Origin: Haloprofundus salinisoli
Lineage (GTDB): Archaea; Halobacteriota; Halobacteria; Halobacteriales; Haloferacaceae
Assembly (NCBI RefSeq): GCF_020097815.1
Contig: NZ_CP083663.1
Location: 1,426,001-1,490,000, forward strand
DNA: 64,000 nucleotides
Direction: 5' to 3'
Made by a program: the position numbers and the translations under genes. Of the stretch, positions 1-9,554 are shown one piece after another. A model generated the notes under the pieces. It searched no databases. It was not told where the DNA came from and saw nothing but the letters and a program-made list of their open reading frames with translations. The stretch's first letter is position 1. Each line of letters begins with the position of its first letter.

Positions 1-45
1 CGCGGTTCACGAACGCTTATCCGAGAGAACGACGAAGCCGACTCG

Positions 46-2481
46 ATGGCCGCCACCGACGAGGTCGCCTACGTCGAACACCCGCTTCTCGCCCCCAGTT
101 TCATCGAACGCCGTCTCTACCAGATCCAACTCGCCGGAACCGCACGCGACGGCCACACGCTCGTCTGTCTCCCCACGGGTCTGGGCAAGACGACGGTCAG
201 CCTCCTCGTCACGGCCGAACGCCTCTCGGAGGTCGGCGGGAAATCTCTCCTTCTCGCGCCGACGAAACCGCTCGTCCAACAGCACGCCGACTTCTACCGC
301 GAAGCGCTGTCGATACCAGACGACGACATCGTCGTCTTCACCGGCGACGTCCGCCCCGACGACCGGGCGGCGCTGTGGGAGGACGCACAGATCGTCATCG
401 CCACGCCTCAAGTCGTCGAAAACGACCTCGTCGGCGGCAGAGTGAGCCTCGAAGGCGTCACCCACCTCACCTTCGACGAGTGTCACCGCGGCACCGGCGA
501 CTACGCCTACGTCTACATCGCCGAACGTTACCACCAGGACGCGGAAAACGCCCTCGTCACCGGGATGAGCGCGTCGCCCGGCGGCGACAAGGAGGACATC
601 CTCACCGTCTGTGAGAACCTCGGACTCGTCGACGTGACGGTGATGACCGAGGACGACGCCGACGTCGCCGAGTACACCTACGACACCGAAGTCGAGTGGG
701 AGCGGATCAGTCTCCCCGAGGAGATTCTGACTATCCGCGACGCGCTCAACGAGGTCATCACGGACCGCCTGAGCAAACTGAAGTCGCTCGGCGTGACGCG
801 GGCGACGAGTCCCGACATCTCCCAGAAGCAGCTGAACGGCATCCGCGCCGAGTTGCAGAAGATGATAAACGCCGACAACGGCGACGGCTACAAAGGGATG
901 TCCGTCCACGCGGAGGTGATGAAGCTCCGGCGGGCGGTCGAACTCGTCGAGACGCAGAGCGTCGAATCCGTCCGAAGATACTTCGAGCGCCAGCGCAACG
1001 CCGCTCGCTCGTCGGGGGCGTCGAAAGCCAGTCAGCGTCTCGTCGCCGAGCCCAAAGTCCGCGAAGCGATGCGACTGGCCGAGTCGTACGACGAACTGCA
1101 CCCGAAGTTCTCGAAGACGCGCATCCTCCTCGCCGAAACGCTGGGCCTCGGCGGCGGCGAGCGCGTCATCGTCTTCACCGAGTCGCGCGACACGGCCGAG
1201 GCCCTGACGGAGTTCCTCTCGCAGAGCTTCGACGCCCAGCGGTTCGTCGGCCAAGGCGACAAGGAGGGCTCCGACGGGATGACCCAGAAGGAACAGCAGG
1301 AGACGCTCGACGCCTTCCGCGGTGGGGAGTTCGAGGTGCTCGTCTCCACCTCCGTCGCCGAGGAGGGGCTCGACGTGCCGGAGGTCGACCTCGTGCTCTT
1401 CTACGAACCCGTGCCGACGGCGATTCGCTCTATCCAGCGGAAAGGTCGGACGGGCCGACAGACCGAGGGCCGCGTCGTCGTTCTCATGGCCGAAGACACC
1501 CGCGACGAGGCGTACTTCTGGATTTCGCGGCGCAAAGAGAGCCAGATGGAGGACGAGTTGAAGAAACTGAAAGGCGTCGCCGAGGAGGTCGAAGACGAGC
1601 TCGACGACTCCCAGCAGCGTCTCGACGCCTTCGAGGGGAGCACAGAGAGCGGCCCGACCGCCCGCGAAAAACGGATGCAACCCGGACTGACGGAGTTCTC
1701 CGTGTCGGACGGAGACGACGCGACGGCTGACAGCGCAACCGACGACGCGGACGACGATGAAGCGACCGCCGCCGAGGACGACACCGATGGTTCGGACGGC
1801 ATCGTCGCCACCGCCGACAGCGGCGACGACGAGGAGGTCGTCGAAATCGTCGCCGACCAGCGCGAGCTCGACTCGACCATCGCCCGCGATCTCTCGACGC
1901 GCGAGGGTGTCCGGACCCGACTGGAGACGCTCGCCGTCGGTGACTACGTGCTCTCGGACCGCGTCGCCGTCGAACGGAAATCCGTCTCCGACTTCCTCGA
2001 CACGCTCACCGGCGGCGACCGTTCGCTGTTCGAGCAGGTCGCGGACATGTCGAGACACTACTCGCGGCCCATCGTCGTCATCGAGGGCGACCGCCTCTAC
2101 GAGGAGCGGAACGTCCACCCGAACGCGATTCGCGGCGCGCTCTCCAGTCTCGCCGTCGACTTCGGCGTGAGCGTCCTCCGAACCGAGGACGAGAAGGACA
2201 CCGCCGACCTGCTGGAGGTCATCGCCACACGCGAGCAGGTGAGCGCCGAGCGTTCGGTCCGCGTCCACGGCGAGAAGAGCGCGAAGACGCTCGACGAACA
2301 GCAGGAGTACGTCGTCAGTTCCATCGCCGACATCGGTCCGGTGTCCGCCCGTGCGCTGTTGGAACACTTCGGCTCCGTCGAGGCCGTGATGATCGCCTCG
2401 AAGGAGGAACTGTTGGAGGTCCACGGCGTCGGCGAGGTGACCGCCGACCGAATTCGAGAGGTCGTCGGCAGCGATTATTAG
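46..2481 (+). CDS. hef: Hef-type helicase-nuclease (XPF/FANCM family)
   Basis: This 811-residue protein matches archaeal Hef, which processes stalled or branched replication forks. The N-terminal half is a superfamily 2 helicase with Walker A (PTGLGKTT, residues 43-50) and a DECH Walker B box near 144-147, followed by the second RecA lobe containing the QRKGRTGR motif. After a long acidic linker (about 545-600, rich in D, E and A), the C-terminal half holds an XPF/ERCC4 nuclease domain with the signature ERKSVSD near residue 643. Two helix-hairpin-helix motifs close the protein (about 755-805, DIGPVSARALLE and VHGVGEVTADRI). The helicase and nuclease are fused, as is usual in Euryarchaeota. 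The start gives the expected N-terminus and no alternative is needed. Confidence 0.97.
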   Translation: MAATDEVAYVEHPLLAPSFIERRLYQIQLAGTARDGHTLVCLPTGLGKTTVSLLVTAERLSEVGGKSLLLAPTKPLVQQHADFYREALSIPDDDIVVFTGDVRPDDRAALWEDAQIVIATPQVVENDLVGGRVSLEGVTHLTFDECHRGTGDYAYVYIAERYHQDAENALVTGMSASPGGDKEDILTVCENLGLVDVTVMTEDDADVAEYTYDTEVEWERISLPEEILTIRDALNEVITDRLSKLKSLGVTRATSPDISQKQLNGIRAELQKMINADNGDGYKGMSVHAEVMKLRRAVELVETQSVESVRRYFERQRNAARSSGASKASQRLVAEPKVREAMRLAESYDELHPKFSKTRILLAETLGLGGGERVIVFTESRDTAEALTEFLSQSFDAQRFVGQGDKEGSDGMTQKEQQETLDAFRGGEFEVLVSTSVAEEGLDVPEVDLVLFYEPVPTAIRSIQRKGRTGRQTEGRVVVLMAEDTRDEAYFWISRRKESQMEDELKKLKGVAEEVEDELDDSQQRLDAFEGSTESGPTAREKRMQPGLTEFSVSDGDDATADSATDDADDDEATAAEDDTDGSDGIVATADSGDDEEVVEIVADQRELDSTIARDLSTREGVRTRLETLAVGDYVLSDRVAVERKSVSDFLDTLTGGDRSLFEQVADMSRHYSRPIVVIEGDRLYEERNVHPNAIRGALSSLAVDFGVSVLRTEDEKDTADLLEVIATREQVSAERSVRVHGEKSAKTLDEQQEYVVSSIADIGPVSARALLEHFGSVEAVMIASKEELLEVHGVGEVTADRIREVVGSDY

Positions 2482-2522
2482 GCGTATTAGGGCCTCTGGT
2501 GGCCGCTTAGGGGTCTGGGGTA

Positions 2523-2555
2523 AAGCTCATAGAGCTTGGTTTGCTACTTAGTAGC
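2523..2555. promoter_or_regulatory. Two adjacent perfect inverted repeats before the first small ORF
   Basis: AAGCTC-ATA-GAGCTT (2523-2537) and GCTAC-TTA-GTAGC (2543-2555) lie side by side with five bases between them, and the second ends only five bases before the ATG at 2561. Each has a three-base A/T centre. They could be tandem operator half-sites, or short hairpins in the leader of the small-protein transcript. They also sit about 40-75 bases after the hef stop codon, so a role in ending hef transcription is possible, although there is no T-run after them. Confidence 0.45.
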
Positions 2556-2560
2556 ACGGT

Positions 2561-2791
2561 ATGGTCAGCGACGCTTCGCAGTACGAATCCCCGCAACACG
2601 AGTACTACTGGTCGAAAGAGAAACTACTCTACGGTAGTGCACGGACACGTCCGACCGAACGGAGTCGATACACCCACACGCCACACTCTCGCGACGTGGA
2701 CGCTCGCTCCACCCGAACGCAGCGTGTATCAGAATACCGCGATTCGCAGCCCCTCACCGACTGCAACTCGCCCATAACAGTACTCAAATGA
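2561..2791 (+). CDS. Unrecognised small hydrophilic protein, first of a coupled pair
   Basis: I do not recognise this 76-residue protein. It is highly polar, rich in S, T, R and Y, with no membrane segment or cysteine pair. Its stop codon overlaps the ATG of the next gene (ATGA at 2788-2791), so the two are probably translated together. Around residues 18-27 it has SKEKLLYGSA, matched by SKEMTLYGTA in the downstream protein, and the underlying DNA is also similar there, which suggests the pair arose by duplication. Reality as a gene rests on the overlap and this shared motif; composition alone would not prove it. Confidence 0.5.
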   Translation: MVSDASQYESPQHEYYWSKEKLLYGSARTRPTERSRYTHTPHSRDVDARSTRTQRVSEYRDSQPLTDCNSPITVLK

Positions 2792-3036
2792 CATCTCACG
2801 ACTCGCTCGATTCGAGTAAAGAGATGACGCTGTACGGTACTGCACAGCACGAAACGGAAACGAACACGCCGGAACGGGTGTACGGGCCACCGCGACACGA
2901 GACGATGACAGGCCCGTACCCCTGTTCCGGAAGCGAACTCGCGCGTCCGACCGTTACCACCGACTTCGACGGCGACGACGTCGAAGAGAGCGAACCACCG
3001 ACCGGGGAAATCTCCCGACGCGAGACGTCTCTGTGA
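2788..3036 (+). CDS. Unrecognised small acidic protein, second of a coupled pair
   Basis: This 82-residue polar protein has no recognisable family. Its start overlaps the stop of the preceding small gene by ATGA, the usual archaeal arrangement for translational coupling. The motif SKEMTLYGTA (about residues 10-19) parallels the upstream protein, after which the two diverge. The C-terminal third is acidic (DFDGDDVEESEPP), typical of a soluble haloarchaeal protein. No cysteine motif other than a single Cys and no membrane segment is visible. Function is unknown. Confidence 0.55.
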   Translation: MTSHDSLDSSKEMTLYGTAQHETETNTPERVYGPPRHETMTGPYPCSGSELARPTVTTDFDGDDVEESEPPTGEISRRETSL

Positions 3037-3131
3037 CCGGTTGACGTCGTCTCGGGGCCGATATTCGTTCAGCCGCCCGAGAATCGAGAGACCGCGGGGG
3101 TCGGTACTGTTCTTCGGATTCGACTGTCACG

Positions 3132-3752
3132 CTATCGATTCAGCGCCGAGAGCGTCTCAGCCGCTTCTCTGGCCGCCGACAACAGCTCCTTGGCTCGCCG
3201 CGGATCCTCCGCGTTCTCGGCGGCAGTGGCGTAGCGCGTCACCGTTCGGACGAGCGCGGCACGTGCGTCGCTCAGGTCACCCGACGCCGACTGCGACTGC
3301 GACGCCGAGCCCGTCGACGTTCGACCGCGCACCGACGCGGCGGACGACGGAGCAGACTGCTGCGTGGTTGCGGGGTCGTCGCTCTCGTCGGTCGACGGTC
3401 GCCGAGCCGTCGAGGGCTCTCCCGACTGCGGCGGCTCCGGCGTGACTTCGACTTCGTCGCTTCCGTCGGCGTCGTCTCCCGACTTCAGTTCCGCCTGCAT
3501 TTCGTCGTCGGTCGCTTCCGCCCGTGCCGCCTCCGCCGACCCGGCGGTCTGGTCGCTCTGACACGTCGGGCAGAACGCCTGGCCCTGATAGCGGAAGATG
3601 GGGTCGCCGCAGGTGTCGCAGTGTTTGTTCGTCATCGTCGCGCCTTTCAACAGGAGTTCGCTCATCCGCTGGGTGGATTTGCGCTTCTCCTCGTCGCGGG
3701 CGAACTTCTCCCGAAGCTTCTCCCGCTCGGCTTCCTTGTCGAACTCGCTCAT
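3132..3752 (-). CDS. Sjogren/scleroderma autoantigen p27-like zinc-ribbon protein
   Basis: The 206-residue protein begins with a charged helix (MSEFDKEAEREKLREKFARD), followed by a conserved RMSELLLKGATMTNKHC segment and a zinc ribbon with Cys at 45, 48, 61 and 64 (CDTCG ... CPTCQ). This arrangement is the archaeal autoantigen p27 family, whose function is not established. The remaining two thirds is a low-complexity acidic and S/T-rich linker ending in a helical segment (ALVRTVTRYATAAENAEDPRRAKELLSAAREAAETLSALN). The open frame extends further upstream, but only this start gives the family N-terminus. It is divergent from mdh. Confidence 0.85.
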   Translation of the reverse strand: MSEFDKEAEREKLREKFARDEEKRKSTQRMSELLLKGATMTNKHCDTCGDPIFRYQGQAFCPTCQSDQTAGSAEAARAEATDDEMQAELKSGDDADGSDEVEVTPEPPQSGEPSTARRPSTDESDDPATTQQSAPSSAASVRGRTSTGSASQSQSASGDLSDARAALVRTVTRYATAAENAEDPRRAKELLSAAREAAETLSALNR

Positions 3753-3954
3753 GTCGCGGCACAAGGTCTCCTGTGCCGAAAAAGTCACCGGGAAGCGCGC
3801 CTGCGGCGGCGACGTAACCGCGCTCCGTTCGGTCGCTCTCGCCAGTCGACGCTCGCCTGGAGTTCGACGGCTGACGAACCCCGAACTCGGGTAGTTCGGT
3901 TTTATGGGGGGTTCCGAAGCGTTTAATCGCGTTCCGCGGTCAGATTTACGTGGT

Positions 3955-4869
3955 ATGACGAAAGTGAGCGTGGTCGGTGCCGCCGGGACGGTGGGCGCCG
4001 CCGCTGGATACAACATCGCGCTGCGGGACATCGCCGACGAACTCGTCTTCGTCGACATCCCGGACATGGAGGACAAGACTGTCGGCCAGGCGGCCGACAC
4101 GAACCACGGCGTCGCCTACGACTCGAACACCGTCGTCCGACAGGGCGGCTACGAGGACACCGAGGGCTCCGACGTCGTCGTCATCACGGCGGGCATCCCG
4201 CGTAAGGAGGGCCAGACCCGCATCGATCTCGCGGGCGACAACGCACCCATCATGGCCGACATCGGCTCCTCGCTCGCGGAGTACAACGACGACTTCGTCT
4301 CCATCACCACCTCGAACCCGGTCGACCTGCTCAACCGCCACCTCTACGAGGCCGGCGACCGCGACCGCCACAAAGTCATCGGCTTCGGCGGCCGCCTCGA
4401 CTCCGCGCGCTTCCGCTACGTGCTCTCGCAGCGCTTCGACGTCCCCGTCAAGAACGTCGAGGCGACGATTCTCGGCGAACACGGCGACGCGCAGGTGCCG
4501 GTGTTCTCGAAGGTCCGCGTCGACGGCCGCGACCCCGAGTTCACCGACGGCGAGCGCGAGGAGATTCTCTCCGACCTCCAAGAGTCCGCGATGGACGTCA
4601 TCAGCCGAAAGGGCGCGACCCAGTGGGGTCCGGCGACCGGCGTCGCCCACATGGTCGAGGCCGTCCTTCGCGACACCGGCGAAGTGCTCCCCGGCAGTCT
4701 CGTCCTCAACGGCGAGTACGGCTACGAGGACACCGCCTTCGGCGTCCCGGTCAAACTCGGCTCGGAGGGTATCGTCGAGGTCGTCGACTGGGACCTCGAC
4801 GAGTACGAGCAGGGTCTCATGGACGACGCCGCCGAGAAACTCCGCGACCAGTACGACAAGATCGCGTAA
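3955..4869 (+). CDS. mdh: Malate dehydrogenase (LDH-like MDH)
   Basis: The 304-residue protein catalyses NAD-dependent interconversion of malate and oxaloacetate in the citric acid cycle. It has the Rossmann motif GAAGTVG at the N-terminus, the substrate-loop segment [13 protein letters not shown], whose Arg residues and Gln favour oxaloacetate, and the catalytic histidine in [11 protein letters not shown]. The length equals the well-studied haloarchaeal tetrameric enzymes. The open frame begins at 3904, but the ATG at 3955 gives [11 protein letters not shown], the family N-terminus, and I use that. The gene stands alone and is divergent from the zinc-ribbon gene. Confidence 0.97.
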   Translation: MTKVSVVGAAGTVGAAAGYNIALRDIADELVFVDIPDMEDKTVGQAADTNHGVAYDSNTVVRQGGYEDTEGSDVVVITAGIPRKEGQTRIDLAGDNAPIMADIGSSLAEYNDDFVSITTSNPVDLLNRHLYEAGDRDRHKVIGFGGRLDSARFRYVLSQRFDVPVKNVEATILGEHGDAQVPVFSKVRVDGRDPEFTDGEREEILSDLQESAMDVISRKGATQWGPATGVAHMVEAVLRDTGEVLPGSLVLNGEYGYEDTAFGVPVKLGSEGIVEVVDWDLDEYEQGLMDDAAEKLRDQYDKIA

Positions 4870-4954
4870 CTGCGACGCGCTGGCGACCGATTCTCTCACG
4901 TTTTTCGCGTCTTGTTCCCGTCGGCGTCACGTGTCGCGGCCGGGTCGGACGCGG

Positions 4955-5191
4955 CTACCGTATCAGCTGCTCCAACAGGCGCGCCTGTCGACGCCGGGCG
5001 CGGACGTAGCCGACGGCGGTGTGCCCGCACATCAGCAGACAGAAGACGAGCAGGCCCGCGCCGACGGCTAACTCGAACCCGGTCTGGTTCAACTGATCGA
5101 GGCCCGAAACGACTCCGAAGAGCGGGAAGACCGCTGCGGCGTGGAGCATCGAAATCACACTCCTCGCTACGTCCACCGAGTATAACGACAT
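4955..5191 (-). CDS. Small two-TM membrane protein
   Basis: This 78-residue protein has two hydrophobic segments (about residues 10-28 and 40-60) and a basic C-terminal tail (RARRRQARLLEQLIR), so it should sit in the cytoplasmic membrane with the tail inside. It is convergent with mdh and divergent from the lipoprotein gene downstream. No family is recognised and no function can be given. Confidence 0.7.
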   Translation of the reverse strand: MSLYSVDVARSVISMLHAAAVFPLFGVVSGLDQLNQTGFELAVGAGLLVFCLLMCGHTAVGYVRARRRQARLLEQLIR

Positions 5192-5312
5192 ACGCCGACT
5201 ACTCGACGGTAAGCACGCCCCAATCGCTCGAAATCGGTGCCTACTCCCGTTCCCTCGGCGCCAACAATCACAACGCCGAAACAGTTAGTAACGTAGACAT
5301 TATCTCTCCGAT

Positions 5313-5780
5313 ATGCGCCGCCGCGCCCTCCTCTCGATCGCCGGCACCATCGTCGCAACGACCACCGCAGGCTGTACCGACGCGTTCCTCGACGGCTCGA
5401 ACACCGTCGACGACGCCTCCGACTCCGAAGACGAGACTCGGTCGTCGACACCGACGCCGACGCCCGCACCGACGTTCGACGCCGGGTCGGCGAGCGTCGA
5501 ACTCCTCGACCACGAACTCGTCCGGACGAACGCCGGCGCGTCCGACGAACTCGTCGCCGTCGCCGGCACGGTACGGAACACCGGAGACGAGTCGCTCTCT
5601 GGACTCACGCTCCGCGTGCAGTTTCTCGACGCCACCGGTGAGTCGCTGGCGACGACGACGATCGACGTCCGCACACTCGCCGTCGGCCGGTCGTGGACGT
5701 TCGAGTCGACGTACCCCGGGACGGGTGCGGGCGCCGCAGACGTCGCGGACTACCGTCTCATCGCGTCAGCGGACGAATAA
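5313..5780 (+). CDS. FxLYD-domain lipoprotein
   Basis: The 155-residue product has a twin-arginine style signal (MRRRALLSIAG) ending in a lipobox with Cys21 (TTAGC), so it is predicted to be exported and lipid-anchored. A T/P-rich linker (STPTPTPAPT) leads to one beta-sandwich domain with the pattern VAVAGTVRNTGDESLSGLTLRVQFLDATGE, which is the FxLYD domain found in many haloarchaeal lipoproteins. The ligand is unknown. It is monocistronic, and an A-run lies just after the stop. Confidence 0.85.
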   Translation: MRRRALLSIAGTIVATTTAGCTDAFLDGSNTVDDASDSEDETRSSTPTPTPAPTFDAGSASVELLDHELVRTNAGASDELVAVAGTVRNTGDESLSGLTLRVQFLDATGESLATTTIDVRTLAVGRSWTFESTYPGTGAGAADVADYRLIASADE

Positions 5781-5805
5781 AAAAAATCGGCGCTGTTTTT
5801 CGCCG

Positions 5806-7065
5806 TTACTCGCTCGACTCGTGACGGTCTAGCTCGTACTGGAAGCCGATGGTGTTCTCCGGCGTGACGCGGAGCGTCCAGTCGCCCGCCGCCGGGTCGT
5901 CGACGCGGTAGACGAACTCCTCGCCGCCGTTGCGGACGGCGTAGTCCTCGCCCTGTTCGACGGCGTTGCGCGCCCGTTCGCCGCTCAGGTCGACGAACCC
6001 GCTGCTGCTGACGCGGACGCGTTCGGCCTCGACGACGTTGCCGTCGGGGTCGACGAACTCGACGTCGAAGTCGGCCTCGTCGCCGTCGTCGGCACCGTAG
6101 TGGCTGTTCGGCGAGAGCGTGAGCGTCACGTTCTCGGTGTCGTCGCTGACTTCGAAGTCGGTCTCGAACGCCTCCGACGGCTGTTTCCAGACGACGAAGT
6201 TGACGCCGACTCGCTGCCAGTAGTCGTTGTTCGCCTGGCGGTTCGGGTCGTTCAGTCCGAGGTTGACGTTGGCGTTGTACCGGCCGCGGTCGGCCTCCTC
6301 GGGCGGCGACACGGTGATGGAGACGGTCGCCGTCTCACCGGGGGCGATCTGGCTCGGCGCGTCGATATCTATCCAGGAGGGGTTGAGTTGGTTCGGACAG
6401 TGACCGCTGCAGTAGCGGCGCTCGGTGGTCAGCTCCGGGTTCAGCGGGACGGCGCTGTCGCCGGTGTTCTCGACGACCAACTGACGGGTGAAGCTGTCTC
6501 CGGCTTCGACCTGCGCGTGGACGTAGGTGTCGGAGTGGATCGTCACCGTCGGCTCTCGCCACACGTTCGCCACGATGTGGGCGGAGTGAATCGGCTGTGC
6601 GGGACGACCGGGGTAGGTCACCGTCTCGTCGGTGAACGCGACGAGGGCGCGGTAGTCGGCCGTCTCGGCGTCTTCGGGAACCTCGACGGTGACGGTGTAC
6701 TCGGCGGTCTCACCGGCGTCGATGCTGGTCGGGCCGTCGATGTCGACCCACTCGCTCTCGAGCGGGAACTCCATCATCGGCGCGGCCGAGAGGTGAGGGT
6801 CGACCTCGACGGTCTCGTCCTCGCCGTTCTTGACGCTGACCGTGTATTCGAGGCTCTCGCCCGGTTTCACGTCACGGTAGCTGTCGTCGACGTCGATGTA
6901 CAGTCGCGTGTAGTTGGTCTCGGTTCGCTCCTCGGCCGCGGCGACGGAGTCGGCCGTCGCCGCAGGCACGTCGGCAGGGTCGTCGCTGGCCGGGAAGGCG
7001 GCCGCCGCTGGCAGTGCGCTCAGCACGACCAGCGCGACGAGCAACAGGTTGAATCGTCGTGTCAT
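5806..7065 (-). CDS. Secreted protein with repeated NEW3-like Ig-fold domains
   Basis: The 419-residue protein starts with a Sec signal peptide (MTRRFNLLLVALVVLSALPAAAA). At least two beta-sandwich repeats follow; each carries the pattern VKPGESLEYTVSVKNGEDETVEV or IAPGETATVSITVSPPEEA, characteristic of NEW3/CARDB-like domains. One contains a Cys pair (RRYCSGHCP). No C-terminal membrane anchor is visible, so the product may be released or held by partners. The open frame is 12 codons longer upstream, but the chosen ATG gives a clean signal peptide. An AT-rich promoter (about 7153-7170) lies upstream. Confidence 0.85.
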   Translation of the reverse strand: MTRRFNLLLVALVVLSALPAAAAFPASDDPADVPAATADSVAAAEERTETNYTRLYIDVDDSYRDVKPGESLEYTVSVKNGEDETVEVDPHLSAAPMMEFPLESEWVDIDGPTSIDAGETAEYTVTVEVPEDAETADYRALVAFTDETVTYPGRPAQPIHSAHIVANVWREPTVTIHSDTYVHAQVEAGDSFTRQLVVENTGDSAVPLNPELTTERRYCSGHCPNQLNPSWIDIDAPSQIAPGETATVSITVSPPEEADRGRYNANVNLGLNDPNRQANNDYWQRVGVNFVVWKQPSEAFETDFEVSDDTENVTLTLSPNSHYGADDGDEADFDVEFVDPDGNVVEAERVRVSSSGFVDLSGERARNAVEQGEDYAVRNGGEEFVYRVDDPAAGDWTLRVTPENTIGFQYELDRHESSE

Positions 7066-7152
7066 GGTTTGGTCGTAGCCACGGCTCGGCGTCTCGACCA
7101 AGCAGTGGAGGGCTTGGAGAGCACAGAGCGAGCTACGGTCTCACATTTGTTG

Positions 7153-7170
7153 GAATATATTAAATAACTT
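7153..7170 (-). promoter_or_regulatory. Candidate TATA promoter for the NEW3-like secreted protein
   Basis: On the minus strand the sequence AGTTATTTAATATATTCC stands out in a GC-rich surrounding and resembles a haloarchaeal TATA element. It lies about 90-105 bases before the ATG at 7065, implying an untranslated leader of roughly 60 bases, which is longer than usual. It also lies within the 3' flank of uvrC, which is transcribed in the same direction, so part of it may help end uvrC transcription. Confidence 0.45.
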
Positions 7171-7201
7171 TTGACAGACTAGTTCGCACACCTGTCGTCC
7201 G

Positions 7202-8947
7202 CTACCGCCCGCCCGAGAGTCGCTGTTTGAGCGCCGCCGCCGTCTTCTCGCCGACGCCCGGCACGTCGCGGAGGTCGGCGGCCGACGCGGTGCGGATGCT
7301 ATCGACGCTCCCGAAGCGTCTGAGCAGATTCTGCCGCGTCGACGGACCGACGCCGGGAACGTCGTCCAAGACGGTCTTCACGTCGTCTCGTAGCGTTTGG
7401 TGGTACGCGACGGCGAAGCGGTGGGCCTCGTCGCGGACGCGCTGGAGCACGTGGAGGTGCGGCGCGTCGCTCGGCCAGTTGTACACCCCCGAGTCGGTGA
7501 TGACCAGCTCCTCGTCCTTCGCCAGCGCGATTGCGGGAACGTCCCAGCCGACCTCCCGAAGCGCGTCCTGGGCCGCGCCCAGCTGCCCGTCGCCGCCGTC
7601 GATGAGGAGTAAGTCGGGGTCCGGTCTGTCGTCGCGGCCCTCGACGGCGCGCTCGGCCCGCCAGCGGATCAACTCGCGCATGTTCGCGTAGTCGTCGTTC
7701 CGATTGGGGAGCTTCTTTCGTCGGTAGTCAGATTTCTCCGCACTCCCGTCCACGAAGCACACGTCGCTGCCGACGACGGCCCTCCCCTGCGCGTGACTCA
7801 CGTCGAACCCCTCGATTCGCGTCGGCCGCCGAATGCCGAGCGCGTCCGCCAGAGCGCCGAGCTCGTCGCCGCGGGCGGGACCGCGGCGGGCGTTCTTCAG
7901 CGCGAGTTCGACGAGCTTCGCTTCCCGACCCGCGCCCGGGACGCGGACGTCGACGCCCTCGGTTTCGAGCCACGCGAACAGTTCGGCGTCGTCAGGTCGC
8001 TCCGAGAGCAGCAGGGCGTCGGGGAGTCGCCGCTCGGCGTAGTACTGGGGGACGAAGGCCGCCAACACCTCGGCGACTCGGTCCTCGCCCTCGGGCGCTT
8101 GCAGGCGGTGTCTCGACCGGTCGACCAACTGCCCCCGCTCGCTGTGCAGACGGGCGACGGTGGCGGTGTCGCCCTCGATGGCCGCGCCGAGCACGTCGAC
8201 TTCGCGTTCTCGACTTCGCCCGGAGACAGCTTCGCCGCCGCCGCTGTGAAACGATTCGACGGCGTTGAGTTTGTCTCGCAGGTTTGCCGCGCGCTCGAAC
8301 TCCTGGTTCTGTGCCGCCTCCTCCATCGCCCGGCGGAGGGGGTCGGCGAGCACGCCCGTCTCGCCCTCGAAGAACCGCGCGACCGAGCTCGCGTCCACTC
8401 GATACGCCTCCTCCGAGATTTCGCCGGTACACGGGGCCGTACAGAGCCCCATCTCGTAGTCGAGACAGGGTCGGTCCCGGCCGCTGTACTTGTGGTCCGA
8501 ACAGCCGCGGACGCCGTAGGTTTCGCGGAGCGCCTTCACTACGACGTCCACTCTTCCTTTGTCGGTGTACGGCCCGAACACCGTCGCGCCCTCCTCGGGG
8601 TCGCGCGTCACCTCGATGCGCGGAATCGGGTTGTCGGTCAACTGGACGAGCGGGTAGGATTTGTCGTCCTTCAGGCGGACGTTGTACTTCGGCTGGTGGC
8701 GCTTGATGAGGTTCGCCTCCAGCAGCAGCGCCTGCGTCTCCGTGTCGGTGACGGCGAAGTCGATGTGCTCAGCGCGCCGGACCATCCGTCGGATGCGGCC
8801 GCTTCGGGGGTCGGCGTACGACCGAACGCGACTTCTGAGGTCGACTGCCTTCCCCACGTAGAGGACGGTGTCGTCGGCCAGAAACTGGTAGACGCCCGGC
8901 TCTTTCGGTAACTCGCGTGTGCGCTCACGAACGCCGCTCGCGTCCAT
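7202..8947 (-). CDS. uvrC: UvrABC excinuclease subunit C
   Basis: This 581-residue protein makes the two incisions of bacterial-type nucleotide excision repair. It begins with a GIY-YIG nuclease domain ([24 protein letters not shown]), has the UVR motif that binds UvrB near residue 205 ([23 protein letters not shown]), an RNase H-like nuclease half ([11 protein letters not shown] ... [14 protein letters not shown]) and two terminal helix-hairpin-helix motifs. Haloarchaea carry this bacterial-type system alongside archaeal repair proteins. The ATG at 8947 gives [20 protein letters not shown]; the 42 extra upstream codons look non-coding. Confidence 0.97.
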   Translation of the reverse strand: MDASGVRERTRELPKEPGVYQFLADDTVLYVGKAVDLRSRVRSYADPRSGRIRRMVRRAEHIDFAVTDTETQALLLEANLIKRHQPKYNVRLKDDKSYPLVQLTDNPIPRIEVTRDPEEGATVFGPYTDKGRVDVVVKALRETYGVRGCSDHKYSGRDRPCLDYEMGLCTAPCTGEISEEAYRVDASSVARFFEGETGVLADPLRRAMEEAAQNQEFERAANLRDKLNAVESFHSGGGEAVSGRSREREVDVLGAAIEGDTATVARLHSERGQLVDRSRHRLQAPEGEDRVAEVLAAFVPQYYAERRLPDALLLSERPDDAELFAWLETEGVDVRVPGAGREAKLVELALKNARRGPARGDELGALADALGIRRPTRIEGFDVSHAQGRAVVGSDVCFVDGSAEKSDYRRKKLPNRNDDYANMRELIRWRAERAVEGRDDRPDPDLLLIDGGDGQLGAAQDALREVGWDVPAIALAKDEELVITDSGVYNWPSDAPHLHVLQRVRDEAHRFAVAYHQTLRDDVKTVLDDVPGVGPSTRQNLLRRFGSVDSIRTASAADLRDVPGVGEKTAAALKQRLSGGR

Positions 8948-9027
8948 TCGTCTTCGGTTAGTGACGGACGAGCTTGAGGGTGACGCGTTCGAGCGACTCG
9001 ACTGCGGTCTGGCTCCTCTCTCGGCGG

Positions 9028-9067
9028 CTCGCGTCCGACTCCGACGACTCGCGTCCGACTCCGGCGA
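9028..9067. repeat. Two tandem copies of a 20-base repeat
   Basis: CTCGCGTCCGACTCCGACGA at 9028-9047 is followed immediately by a copy with one substitution at 9048-9067. It lies in the gap between divergent uvrC and the small gene at 9175. It may be a simple slippage product in GC-rich DNA; no function is implied. Confidence 0.6.
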
Positions 9068-9174
9068 CTGCACCCGTCTCTCTCCGCCTCCCGGCGTCCG
9101 GCGAACCGCGGACGCCGCGTGCCGACTTCGGCCGCTCCGCCATCTACAAACCGTTGTCGACCGAACGTCGGGAC

Positions 9175-9438
9175 ATGGTCGACTCCGTCCGCTGCTGGTT
9201 CGTCGAACGCGACTACACCGACCGCGACCTCATCGTCCTCACTTACGCGACGCTCGACGGCGAGCGAAGTTACAGGAAGGAACTCGCGGTCACCGTCATC
9301 GACAAGTACGACGTAACCGCCGCCGTCGACGTCGACCCGGAGAATCTCGAAACTATCGACGACCCCGAGCGCCGCGAGCGTTACGCGACGGAGGCCGAGC
9401 GGATGGCCGACTCGCACGCGCCCGACGACGAAGTATAG
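9175..9438 (+). CDS. Conserved-looking small acidic protein of unknown function
   Basis: The 87-residue protein reads [20 protein letters not shown] and continues with [19 protein letters not shown], a pattern of alternating beta strands, then an acidic helical C-terminus. I do not recognise a named family. The open frame extends upstream to 8974, but that part is repeat-derived and basic, unlike the acidic remainder, so I start at the ATG at 9175. It lies between divergent uvrC and the ABC transporter operon. Confidence 0.7.
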   Translation: MVDSVRCWFVERDYTDRDLIVLTYATLDGERSYRKELAVTVIDKYDVTAAVDVDPENLETIDDPERRERYATEAERMADSHAPDDEV

Positions 9439-9518
9439 CCCTCGAAACGCCCGTTTTCGTCCCATACGGCGACGTGCTTTTGGAAACTCCGTCCGTGCGC
9501 TACGGTAGCAGTAAACCC

Positions 9519-9534
9519 AAAACACTTTATTTTG
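9519..9534 (+). promoter_or_regulatory. Candidate TATA promoter of the ABC-2 transporter operon
   Basis: The A/T-rich block AAAACACTTTATTTTGG is conspicuous just before the ATP-binding protein gene. The CTTTATTTT core is about 25-30 bases before the ATG at 9555, which fits a leaderless or nearly leaderless haloarchaeal transcript. Confidence 0.55.
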
Positions 9535-9554
9535 GACCGCGGCAAGCCCGGACC

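Noticed and set aside
7-2424. 805-codon open frame on the minus strand opposite hef
   Set aside because: It is an antisense shadow produced by GC-rich codon bias; the plus-strand gene has clear helicase and nuclease motifs and the minus translation has none.
2482-2522. Possible tRNA or other structured RNA after hef
   Set aside because: The GC-rich bases can pair locally, but no cloverleaf, T-loop or anticodon arm can be drawn.
8919-9554. Long N-terminal extension of the ABC ATP-binding protein
   Set aside because: The extension overlaps another gene and a TATA box; the domain start is at 9555.
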